In this document: in pieces, positions 10,895-20,285 of the stretch | How positions within the stretch are numbered: the stretch's first letter is position 1 | Layout: each line of letters opens with the position of its first letter | Assembly: GCA_024867545.1 (NCBI GenBank) | Contig: JANFNE010000005.1 | Coordinates: 1,240,001-1,304,000 of the forward strand | DNA length: 64,000 nt | Origin: Phytopythium helicoides | Lineage: Eukaryota; Oomycota; Peronosporomycetes; Pythiales; Pythiaceae | Direction: 5' to 3' | Notes under the pieces: model-generated | Told to the model about the DNA's origin: nothing | What the model saw: the letters and a program-made list of their open reading frames with translations, nothing else | The model's database searches: none | Translations under genes and position numbers: made by a program

Positions 10895-11980
10895 GGCGGA
10901 GGTCGCGGCGGCGGCGGCGGGGGCTTGCGCGCAGCGGGGCGAGTTGCGGAATGAGCGAGCTCGCGGCGGCCGGATGCGACGAGTCAGGAGCCGCGCGATT
11001 GCTGGCTCGGCGGCTGATGGCGGCGCGATTCGGGCGCCGATTGGCGGGAATGCGGGGTGCGTGGCGGAATAGCGCCGCGCGATTGGCCTATAATCGGATA
11101 TCCCTGCGCCACTTCAACCAGTGATGACCAATCAGCCTGGATTGGATGCGCGGCCGCATTGATGCGGATTGCCGCCGGAGACGCTCGCGGCCGGCGCCGG
11201 CGCTCGACGCTCGACGCTCGACGCTCGACGCTCGACACGCTCGCGGGTAAGGAGAGCACGCGCTTGCGTCGCTGTGGGCCGCTCCGGCGTTTTCCAATCG
11301 CGAGGCGCGGAGCTCCCTCGGCGCGCGTAAACCTTCTTGACTTGCGCGACGCTGGCTGCGTGCGCTTCAGAATCGGCTCTCCGATGGCATAGCATCCATT
11401 TGAGGCGCTTGAGACCCGTCCGCGTTGCGAGAGGCGCACAAGGAACGCTCCTTGGTGCCTCCGGCCTGCAGGCTTGCGTCTCCTGGGCTTCCGAGAGCCC
11501 CCGCGTAAAGCTGCGACTGTCAGACACCAGCTAGCTGCACGCAAGCTGCAGTGCCGACTTTGAGCGGCACGACGCTACCGGTTCTGCGCGGCGGGCCTCG
11601 CAGCGCTCATCGCTCGCGGGCACCGCGCTCGCCTGTGCGCCTCGCTCGTAGTCGCCGACTACTTCTAGTCGGTCATGCAGGCGCTGCATATCGGCCTTGC
11701 CTGGCGCGCATCCGCTGGCGCCCCTCATATATCGAACTCGCCCTTCCTGCAAGGCCCTGCGTGGGTGTAGCGCTCCGCGAATTGCTCCGCCTTGCACCGC
11801 CCCACTGCTCCTGCTGGCGTCGGGAAGATACGCGTTCGTCGACATGAAGCGAATCTCCTCCGCTCTAAATAGAGCGCCTTCCACGTTAGCGGGTGTTAGC
11901 GGGCGTTGCGACGGCGGTGCTTTCCTGACCCACCAAGCGCGGGACACGCACGTCCGCTCCGCCTCCGCTCGCTCCTCGCC
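10895..11980. other. Long GC-rich intergenic region
   Basis: About 1.1 kb between the divergent cystathionine lyase and ADCK2-like start codons. Several open frames exist on both strands but all have the Arg/Ala/Ser-rich look of GC-rich non-coding DNA and none resembles a known family. It contains the heptamer repeat at 11202-11236. Promoters for both flanking genes should lie here. Confidence 0.5.
11202..11236. repeat. Heptamer tandem repeat (gctcgac)x5
   Basis: Five exact consecutive copies of a 7-bp unit (gctcgac) are visible, followed by a partial copy. Each copy carries TCGA. It sits in the GC-rich region between two divergent genes and has no obvious coding role. Confidence 0.85.
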
Positions 11981-13801
11981 ATGCGTGCGCCTGCCGCTCT
12001 CTCGCGCGCGCTGCGGCGCTCCCCGTCGCCTCTGGCGCTGCGCCCGCCGCACGCGCCGCTGCCGCTGCCGCTCCCGCTCTACCGGTCGGTGCAGCGGCGC
12101 CGCGCCGCGAGCGCCAGGGACGAGCGGCTCGCCACACGCGCGCAGCACACGCGGTGCTTCGCCTCCTGCCTCGCGCTCTCGACTGCGGTGCGTCCGTTCC
12201 GTTGGCCGTCTGCGTGCCCACCCTCCGCCGCACTAACGCTACGCGCCTCCGATAGCAAGCGGCGATCGCAGACACAGCCGACGAGTCGCTGGCGCGGCGA
12301 GCCAGGCGCTGGCTGCGGGCGGCGCTGCACCTGAGCAAGCAGCTGGGGCTCGCGCTGCCGCTCGTGGCCACGCGCCTCTTTGTGGAGGCCGTGCGCGCGC
12401 TCGCGTCGCCCGAGCTGGCCGCTCAGCTCGAGCGCAGGTGGCTCGACCTCGCGTACTGGGCGGCCGAGCGCTCGTCGCCCGTGGTCATGAAGTTCCTGCA
12501 GTGGGCCAGCACCCGCCGGGACATTTTCTCGGCCGCCTTCTGCGACCGCTTTGAGTCCTTCCACGAGCACGCCCCGGCCCACTCGTGGACCGAGACCGAG
12601 GCAGCACTGCGCGACGCGCTCGGCGACGACTGGACCAATATCCTCGCGATCGACGAGCACGAACCGCCCATCGGCTCGGGTTGTATCGCACAGGTATACA
12701 GCGGGACGCTGCGCGAGACGGGCGAGCGAGTGGCGGTCAAGGTTATTCACCCGAAAGTCAAAGAGCTCGTCGAGTTCGACCTCGAGCTCATGAGGTTGGC
12801 GGTCCAAGCGGTGGAGGCGCTGCCGAGGCTGCACCTGCTAGGTGGACGTGAGAGTGTCGACGAGTTTGCGGCCCTTATGGCGCGCCAACTCGACTTGCGT
12901 GCTGAGGCGGAAAACCTGGTCAAGTTCAAGCGCCATTTTCGAGACCGACGCGGCGCGCTGGGATTCCCGACGCCACATCTAGAGTACACCACAAAGAGCG
13001 TGTTGGTCGAGTCGTTCGAGGACGGCCTGCACTTTAGCGAAATGTGTACTCAGCTGGATGAACCCCGACGCAAGGCCGCCGCGCGAGTGCTACTTGAGTC
13101 GTTCCTCCGCATGGTGTTCCTCGACAACTTTGCGCACGGAGACCTCCACCCAGGCAACCTGCTATTTGTGATTCCGTCGAGGGACCCGAATGCCGAAAAC
13201 GACAAGTTTGAAACTAGTTCCACCCGACAGGATGCTTGCTTGGTTTGGTGGCCATGCTCACCAGGAAGAAAAGAAGGCGCGAGTTGGTTCCACTCCGGTC
13301 GTTGCGGTTGACGCTGGGATTGTTACTCGACTCGAGCCTGAAGATCTGCGAAACTTTGTTGAGCTATTCCATGCGGTCGCTACGGGTGATGGATACAAAG
13401 CCGGCGAGCTTATCGTTGCGCGCAGTAAGCCGGCGCACTCGCCGAAGGAGTTGTTGAGCGCCAGGACACAGCAAGATGGATCAAGTGCAGTTAACGCAGA
13501 TATCGCGTCCAAGTGCAACGATATTGAGTCCTTTTGCACCAAGATGGAGACTATCGTGAACGAAGCTCTGCGGTGGCGTTTGAGTCTGCGCAAAGTTCAC
13601 GTTGGTGCGCTGCTGCGAGACGTCATGGAGTTGTGTTGTGCCCACGAAGTCAAGTTAGAAGGCAAGTACGCGTCTATTGTCGTTTCGATTGCTGTGCTAG
13701 AAGCCGTGGGACGCAAGCTGGATCCAGATATCGATCTCTTGGCTGTCGCCCTCCCCATCATCGCTCAGTCGCTCATGCAAAACGTTTTGTCGGGAAACTA
13801 A
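11981..13801 (+). CDS. ADCK2-like UbiB/ABC1 family atypical kinase (probably mitochondrial)
   Basis: UbiB/COQ8-type kinases support coenzyme Q and lipid metabolism in mitochondria. The ATG at 11981 opens an Arg/Ala/Leu-rich leader without acidic residues for about 35 positions (MRAPAALSRALRRSPSPLAL), as in a mitochondrial presequence. Exon 1 ends at 12187; the next exon, from 12256, keeps the frame. Motifs: KFLQWASTRRDIF (the KxGQ-like region), PPIGSGCIAQVYSG (Ala/Ser-rich P-loop), VAVKVIHP (lysine), EAENLVKF, and catalytic HGDLHPGNLLF. The metal-binding VVAVDAGIVTRL lies one frame further on, so a surplus base or an atypical short intron is needed between about 13170 and 13290; the CCAGG at 13260-13264 is one possible point. 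The C-terminus runs to TAA at 13799-13801. Length and PVVAVDAG spacing fit ADCK2 rather than COQ8. Confidence 0.82.
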
Positions 13802-15275
13802 ATGCGTGTGGAGCTGCGAAGCGATTATGTCCTTGCGGTACATGACCTCGTATAGCAAGATCGCAACGAGGTGCGAACGCAACCGCTCGGCCATTTCCAG
13901 CGCTGTCTCGTTGGTTGAGATCGTCCGCGCTTTGACGTTGATGTCGAATTGCACGAGTACTTCTGTCGCTAGCGCTGCATCCGTGGCAGCCGCTAATGGC
14001 TCATCACGTGGAGTGATAGAAACCACGGTAAGAAACAAATAAATGCATGTACATTGGTCCTTCGACTCACCGTAGTGAAGAGCACTCCACCCATCCTCCT
14101 GTTGCAGTGGGAAAACATCAAACGGGGTGAGCTCGTTCAATCGTCTGAATGTATTAGCAGCTTCAATGAGGTTACCGTACATCGGTCTCGTCAATGAAAG
14201 CCTTCTTGCGAAGCAAGAGCCGAGCAATATCGGCGTGGTCCTCCCCACAGGCCTGGGGTTGAGTTTTGTGTCAGTTTCAGTCTACAGCAGAACAAGTTAC
14301 GTACATCAAGGGAGAAATAGCGAACGCACGAGCATCAGCGGCGTCGTGCCGTTCTTCTATGTGGGCAAGGCGCAGTTTGCCGTTAGCGGTAACAAGTACG
14401 ATTCCACAGCCAAACTGAGAAAGTAACACGTGCATCCTTGCGATTGATGGTGATTCGGCGCACAGGAGCCTTATCCAGCAGCCGAGCCACAATCTGCTCA
14501 TGACCGCCCATGACCGCGAAGTGCAATGGCGTCCAACGCATTTCCAACTGCAGTTTTTTTTTTCCCTCAACCATGGTCAGTTGATCAAATATCGATCGAG
14601 AAAAATGAAAAGCGCAACGATTCCTCACGTCAGGATCATCGATGGTTGTTTCCTCGTAGATGAGCGTCCTGACAGCAATGTCAGCTCCCTACACGATGGG
14701 TGAAGTGCACCCGGTTAGCTTCCGTGGTATCCTTTCAAGGAACCGAGGGTACGAACATATCGGCACGCATAGTGCAGGGCTGTTCGACCCTTTTCCTACG
14801 GCGGTCAAATACGTTTCTGTGAGTCCAGATGAAGATAAACGACAAGAGACCTTTATTTTGCTTCCCCGTACGTCCTTGGCGTTGGGATTTTGTTTGTTAA
14901 TCCGCAGCTGATGATGGATGTATCCATTGTGGTCCAGCTTGGCTGGTACAGCAATCGTATTATTGCTCCCATCATGTCCAATGAGTTAAGCCTAAAACAC
15001 TGACCGTGGATGTGGAAAAAGATGGAGCGCCTGTAGTTGCGCAGTCTTTGGCGAATCGAGTCGCCATCTACTTGGCGCAATACTGGAGCATTTGTGCCAG
15101 CTTTGCGCTGCTCCGACCAGGTCATCTGCATGAAGAGCTTTGGTGCTTCGTCCTCTCCTTCCACATGCCTTGCACGGAGCTACTTCCCCGCAGCTGCGGC
15201 TTCCGCGGCTTCTTTGGCCATAAACACCTCAAGCTCTGCGTCGCTCGCATCGACGCCTTGAGAAGTTACCGACAT
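13697..15275 (-). CDS. Ankyrin-repeat protein (in-frame TAG near the 5' end)
   Basis: A multi-exon ankyrin protein read on the minus strand. From the ATG at 15273-15275 the frame gives MSVTSQGVDASDAELEVFMA, then an in-frame TAG (15180-15182), then EGEDEAPKLFMQMTWSEQRK and DGDSIRQRLRNYRRSIFFHI. Later exons supply ankyrin repeats: GRTALHYACRYVRT, RWTPLHFAVMGGHEQIVARL, TPLM joined to GEDHADIARLLLRKKAFIDE, and GWSALHYAAATDAALATEVL, the last across an intron near 14070-13996. The C-terminus (EMAERLRSHLVAILLYEV) reaches a TAG at 13697-13699, overlapping the 3' coding end of the ADCK2-like gene by 105 bp. A downstream ATG in FMQMTW could be the true start. Function is unknown beyond protein binding. 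Confidence 0.62.
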
Positions 15276-15413
15276 GCTCACTCGCCGCAACACAGTCTAT
15301 TGGAGCTAAATCTAGTGCAACCAAACAGTGGTGACTCCTCCGAACGGTGATCGTAATGAGATGTTATCGTCCGACGAAGAAAAGTCTCAATCTACTCTGA
15401 CCTCTTGCGTCTA

Positions 15414-16589
15414 CTACTTGTGACCTGAGGCACTTCGCGCGCGATGGCGTCGGCGAGGAGGAGACGCACTTCTCGAGGGTACCGACGATGCTGATGAGGC
15501 TGATCTTGAGCGACGATGGCCGCGACGGCTCCGGCTGCGCCGTGGGCTGACGCTGCAAGGGTAGAGAGAGTCCGAAACGACTCAGCCGACAGTCCAATCG
15601 AAAGCATGACGCTGGCTCACACCTACCTTCGACGTGACTCTCGACGGCGAGGAGGCGAGCTGCGCGATCGATTACGCGATCGAGATGGCGACCTGCTTGT
15701 ATCCCAGTGTTAGCTATTGGTCTCCACTCGGATCATTGCACTACCAACTTCTCACCTCCTGTGGTCGCGTCTCGACCTGCGAGCGAGAAATCGAGCGTGA
15801 ACGTGAGCGTGTCGGATATCGCTCACGACGCCCATATCGCTCTGGAGAGTGGGGTCGGCGGCGCTCCGAGCGCGGCTCCTGCTCTCTGTCCCTCGATCTC
15901 CGCTGGGAGTCGAATCGCGGTCTCTCGGGGGATCGGCGCCGTCTGTCACCTTCTCGATCCGGTTGAGCCTGGGGGCGTCCGCGATCTTCTGGCTCCTCCT
16001 TGATATCACGACCGAATGCGTCACGACGGCGACGAGCTGGCTCCGCATCGGCGCGCTTGCCATCGAGGACCTGGCGCAGCTCGGCCTTGTCGGCCGCAGG
16101 CGCGCTCCAGCTCCTTCTTCTTCTTGTCGAGGATGGCGGTGGGAATGCCTGTGGGGTTGGCCTGCGCGCTCAGCAGAAGCTCCCATAGTTCCTCCGTGAA
16201 TCCCGCGGCGTCCTTGCCCAGGAAGCCCGTAACGGCGACCTGCAGCTGACGCGGGTCCAGACGCTCGTCCACCTTGGGCTCGAGCAGGTTGATGACCATG
16301 GACACGACGATGTCATCCTCAAAGCCCAGCAGCTGCGTCAGGCGATCGGCCACCCACTGGCTGATGACCTCGCGCTGCACCTTGGCCAGGTCCACGCGCT
16401 GGTCGAAGCTCTTGGGGAACGCCATGGAGGCCAGCAGCTTCTTCTCCTGGTTGAAGAAGCGACTGTCCTGCTCGATCGAGGTGCCCTGGGCCAGCGCAGG
16501 CCACGCGTCGACAGTCAGCGCCCGCCCGAGTTAGTCACCAGCGCGCGCCAAAGCCGCAGAGAGCGCGCGCTTACCCGGAAGCCCGCCAT
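15414..16589 (-). CDS. SRRM1: SRRM1/SRm160-like PWI-domain splicing coactivator with RS tail
   Basis: A nuclear splicing coactivator. A 15-nt first exon (16589-16575, MAGFR) joins across an 88-nt intron to GTSIEQDSRFFNQEKKLL, which mirrors the conserved MxAGFxRGTSxEQDxRF start of the SRm160 family. The PWI domain follows (QREVISQWVADRLTQLLGFE, VSMVINLLE, TGFLGKDAAGFTEELWELLL), then a Lys/Glu helix. The rest is an Arg/Ser-rich tail spread over three exons: RSRDREQEPRSERRRPHSPE, YPTRSRSRSISRS, SPSRSRNRSRSSPPRRRE and SVSPRRSRSRRGHRRSRS, ending SASGHK with TAG at 15414-15416. To keep the RS reading, one surplus base is needed at 16096-16101 (GCCTGCG) and another near 15776-15780 (CCTGC on the plus strand). 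About 320-340 residues, much shorter than vertebrate SRRM1, as is usual for protists. Confidence 0.82.
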
Positions 16590-16902
16590 GTTGCCTCGCT
16601 GTTGGCTCCGAGAGGAAACGAGGAGAATGTGGGCCATACAAAAGCCAAGTGCAAAGTCGCACCAGGCAAAGGAAGCCTAGACGGTTGCGTGGGGACCTGC
16701 AGATGGCGTGGAGCCCAGCAGCTGCATGGAGAAGGACACAACGTAGTCGACACTCATGGGCCAGTAGACAGAAGAGCATTGTTCATTCGGGGTGCAGGAG
16801 CGGCCGGCGGCGCGCACGGCGCCGGCCTCCGCGTGTTTCGCCTCGCGGCACTGAAGGCCCGCGTGATGGCATGCAGACTAGTTGTACAGACCGCGGCGCG
16901 GC
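16590..16902. other. Intergenic region upstream of SRRM1
   Basis: About 310 bases between the MMADHC stop and the SRRM1 start, both genes on the minus strand. It should hold the SRRM1 promoter and the MMADHC 3' end. I see no further gene or recognisable element. Confidence 0.5.
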
Positions 16903-17538
16903 TCAGTCGGCGTGCACGAGCCAGCTCTTGTCGGGGATGTTGTCCAGCACGTCCTGCACGACCTCGAAGGGTGCGTCCGTGAAGAGCGAGGCCGGGTACA
17001 CGGCGCCACCCCAGAGCGGGTGCAGCAGGATCTTGCACATGCCGGCACTCAGGCAGCGGTAGCGCAGCAGCAGCTCTACGCCGTCCACCTCGCTGTAGAC
17101 CTTGTTGGACTGTAGCGTGAGCATCTGTGGCGGCGGCAGCAGAGGTTAGTCCGTCGCAGCATCCACACGCGACGAGCACCACCAGAACGGACGTACCGGC
17201 AGCCCCGAGCACGGGTCGATGAAGTCGGCCCAGTACTTGCGCGCGATGAGCGCGGACGACACGTACTGCGCGAAGGCCACGAAGGTCTCGAGAAGCCGGT
17301 CCTTCTCGCGGTCGGCGTCCACGCCGAACTGGCTCAGGTCCATGAGCGACCGCTGGCACGTGAGCACGGCCAGCACCTGACCCTCGGCCGGCCGCCGCTT
17401 GAACTGCCCAGGGAACACCAGCTGCAGCTCGCGCAGCAACAGCTTGGGGCACCCGTGCACCGACACCTGGAAGCCCTCGCGCAGCTCCGTCGGCGGCAAC
17501 AGCGGCGCCAGCACGCGCGCGCGGCGCCCGTCCGTCAT
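16903..17538 (-). CDS. MMADHC: MMADHC (cblD) cobalamin-trafficking protein
   Basis: MMADHC directs cobalamin, handed on by MMACHC, to cytosolic methionine synthase or mitochondrial methylmalonyl-CoA mutase. Two exons fit exactly (17538-17197 and 17124-16903) for 187 residues. Signature blocks are CPKLLLRELQLVFPGQ, the near-invariant RKYWADFIDPCSGLP, then across the intron DGVELLLRYRCLSAGMCKIL, HPLWGGAVYPASLFTDAP and DVLDNIPDKSWLVHAD at the end. The start chosen (MTDGRRARVLAPLLPP) lacks an obvious mitochondrial leader; a further ATG at 17625 is in frame but the added sequence looks like 5' leader. Present here without the long N-terminal region of the human protein. Together with the cystathionine lyase it fits an active homocysteine/sulfur amino acid pathway, though the genes are not adjacent. 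No frame break. Confidence 0.87.
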
Positions 17539-17707
17539 GGCGAATATCGGAGAATACTGTGTCGCATCCGGTCTCGCAGGTGGCGCTATCCCTATACATG
17601 TATAATAATAGCAATGCTGATCCATCTGTATAAGAGGTGTATGGCTTTACAGAGGCTTGCCGTCGGCAACCAACCGACAGTTCAGCGCACTTTCAATCTG
17701 CGCAGCC
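17539..17707. promoter_or_regulatory. 169-bp divergent promoter between MMADHC and TRMT2A-like genes
   Basis: The two genes start 169 bp apart on opposite strands. The central part (about 17590-17640) is AT-rich (tacatgtataataatagc), unlike the GC-rich exons beside it. Functional sites are not identified. Confidence 0.45.
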
Positions 17708-20165
17708 ATGGCGGACGCCGAGCCCGCCCCGGGCGCCGACGCGCGTGACGCGGCCGAGATCAAGGTGATCGTGCTCAACTACGGCAAGTGGAAGGACGCG
17801 GCGGCGCTGCAGGACGTGCTGCGCGCGCGCGGCGTGCCGTTCCTCAAGGTGAAGAAGTCGCGGATGCTGACGTTCGGCTTCGTGCACTTCCGCTCCGAGG
17901 CCGAGCGCGAGGAGGCGCGGCCGCTGCTGGCGGACATTGAGTGGGGCTCCGAGAAGCTCGAGGTCAAGGACGCGCGGCCTAAGCGCAGCCTCAAGCCCAT
18001 GCGCTCGGGCAAGCGCAAGGCGCGCGAGGACGACGCCGACGTCGCCAGCAACCACGAGGAGGACGACTGAGCCTACAGTCACTGACGCGCGCCAGGTCGT
18101 GACTCCGTGGGCCGACGTGCCGTACCGTGAGCAGCTTGAGCGCAAGGAGGCCGAGATGAAGAAGGTGCTCACCAAGATTGTGCGCAACACGCGCAAGGAG
18201 TACGGCAAGAAGGAAAAGCGCGTGGCGCAGGACCAGCGCAACGTTGCCAAGAAGAAGCGTAAACAGGAGCAGGAGCAGGAGCAGGCCGCGACTATCGACA
18301 GCTGATACAACCGTGCCAGCTGCTGCTGCTGCTGCTGCTACTGAGACCCCCAAGGACGACGGCAAGCCAAAGTATATTGTGCAGATCCCCGAGTGGCTCA
18401 CGAGCCATGGGTCGCTCTACATTGTGGCCAAGAACACGCTGTACTCATGTGCCCATGAGTCTGTCTTGACCACTACATGGTCACGCGAAGTTGAGGCCGA
18501 GAATGTTGTGGCCATCGTCTCATTCGGAAGCGAGCTCGTGGCTGTCAAAACTGACGGTCACGCCTACGCCCTCAAGACGACCCCTGCTGGGCGTGTGTGG
18601 GAGAAGCTAGTCGATGGGCCGGGTGAGGCCATTTTGTCTCTCGCTTCACTCCGTGGATCTCTGCTGTGTTGTACCGAGAGTGGCAAGATCCTCGCTCAGG
18701 ACGGCGCTGGCGCATTCGCCTCGGGTGCATGGCGACAAATCGGACAAGTAGACGGTGCCAAGATTATCGCAGTCCACAACGGGTATGTGTACGTCCACTC
18801 TCCTTCGGCTTTTACCCAGTGGTGGCGTGCTCCCCTGAGCTCTGACGCTCTAGATCAGCTCGCTTTTGAGGCCCACGAGTTTCCAATTTCAGGTGTCTTG
18901 GGCATTGCGTCGCACAACACTCAGATGATCCTGCTCAAGGAGGATTCGTTGATCTATGCGCTTAGTGACGGCACTGTGGAGGCGACGTACCCTCTCGGAC
19001 TCGAGTCTCCACTTCTGAACTGACTGCGTTCGCGAGTCACAAGGGACTGTGTTGCCCCATGGACTCGATCCACGCCTCTCCAACCCTGGAGGGTTACCGC
19101 AACAAGTGCGAGTTTAGCGTGGGCTTTGATGCGGACGGAAAGCCTTGTGTTGGGTTCCGCCTTGGGCTTTTCCGCAACGGCTCTGTGGTGGTTAGCAAGC
19201 CCGACCAGTGCATTAATGTGTCCACCACCATGAAGGAGGTCTGCGCAACTATGCAAACCATGATCGAGACCAGCGAGTTTCCTGTTTATGACGTCAAGAT
19301 TCAATCTGGTGTGTGGCGCCAGATTACTGTTCGCCGCGCCGAGCGCACTGGTGACTTGATGGTCATCGTCATGATAAATCCGAACAAGCTGTCGGAAGAT
19401 GAGAAGGTAAAGCTGAAGGCGTTAGTCATCTCGACGCTGACGAACCCCCAGCTGCCGTACCAGGTGAAGTCGCTCTACCTGCACGCGTACGGTGGAGTAT
19501 CAGCTCCGACGGAAGACGATCCTGTTGAGAAGGTTTTTGGTGCCGACACGATCGAGGAGCGGATGCTGGGCATGCGCTTCTCTGTGTCCCCAAACGCATT
19601 TTTCCAGGTCAACACGGCTGCTGCCGAAAACCTGTACTCTCTTGTGAAAGCCCATGCTGCTGCCGACGAGAACACGCTGCTGTATGACGTCTGCTGCGGT
19701 ACCGGCACGATTGGTATTTGCTCATCGCAGGGCGTTGCAAAGGTTGTTGGCATTGAGATTTGCAAGGCCGCAACGGACGACGCGGCTGTCAACGCCAAGC
19801 TCAACAATGTTGAGAACGTGTCATTCATCAACTCGAAGGCTGAGGACGTCATGAAGGACCTCCTTAAGACGAAGCGAAGCGAGAGTGACCAGCATCTGAA
19901 CAAGGTGGTCGCCATCGTTGACCCACCGCGTGCTGGTCTTCATCACCAGGTCCTCCGCGCACTCCGAGGCTGCCCGCCTGTCCAGCGCATCGTCTACGTT
20001 TCCTGCAACCCGACAAACTCGCTCATTCAGGACGCTGTAACACTCTGTGGTCCGAAGACCAAGTCGGTGACGGGTGAGCCGTTCCGGCCGGTACACGCGA
20101 TTCCCGTCGACTTGTTTCCGCACACGCCGCACTGCGAGATGATCATCGTGTTTGAGCGTGTTTAG
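17708..20165 (+). CDS. TRMT2A-like tRNA (uracil-5-)-methyltransferase with inserted propeller-like region and frame breaks
   Basis: Makes m5U54 in tRNA using S-adenosylmethionine. N-terminal residues form an RRM-like domain (IKVIVLNYGKWKDAAALQDV, MLTFGFVHFRSEAE). Next comes VVTPWADVPYREQLERKEAE, the TRMT2A linker. After KKKRKQEQEQEQ lies about 230 residues without a TRMT2A counterpart (see 18310-19020). The methyltransferase then follows: GLCCPMDS, LEGYRNKCEFSVGFDADGKP, SPNAFFQVNTAAAENLY, SAM motif YDVCCGTGTIGI, VDPPRAGLHHQVLRAL, catalytic YVSCNP and the C-terminal PVDLFPHTPHCEMIIVFERV (stop 20163-20165). Frames change at or before TGA codons at 18068 and 18303, each equivalent to one surplus base, and again near 19021, where a 50-nt intron (donor gtaccc) is also possible. 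The start MADAEPAPGADARDAAE is the first ATG of a plausible frame. Confidence 0.8.
18310..19020 (+). other. Beta-propeller-like coding insertion inside the TRMT2A-like gene
   Basis: An open stretch of about 230 residues between the TRMT2A linker and catalytic domain. After an Ala run and KDDGKPKYIVQIPEWLTSHG it shows repeated short beta-strand blocks with small/aromatic turns: GSLYIVAKNTLYSCA, ENVVAIVSFGSELVAVKTDG, EAILSLASLRGSLLCCTESG, AKIIAVHNGYVYVHSPS, GVLGIASHNTQMILLKED and SLIYALSDGTVEAT. This spacing (about 40 residues) resembles tectonin/WD-type propeller blades, but I recognise no family and a full propeller would need more blades. Base composition matches the flanking gene. Confidence 0.5.
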
Positions 20166-20208
20166 ACAACCGCCGAGTAGATTCTAGTGTGAATGCAACT
20201 GACTCCAC

Positions 20209-20233
20209 TTTTTTTTTTTTTTTTTTTTTTTTT
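20209..20233 (+). repeat. Poly-T tract
   Basis: An uninterrupted run of about 25 T between the convergent TRMT2A-like and ubinuclein stop codons. It could be a 3'-end remnant of a retroposed poly-A (minus strand) or a simple slippage tract. Confidence 0.9.
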
Positions 20234-20285
20234 CGTATCCAAGAATTCTTTGGCTGACCCGCTGAATGAATTCCCATGCACCATC

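Noticed and set aside
10940..12150. Several 60-200-codon frames on both strands upstream of the ADCK2-like gene
   Set aside because: Arg/Ala/Ser-rich composition typical of antisense or non-coding GC-rich DNA; overlap each other and match no family.
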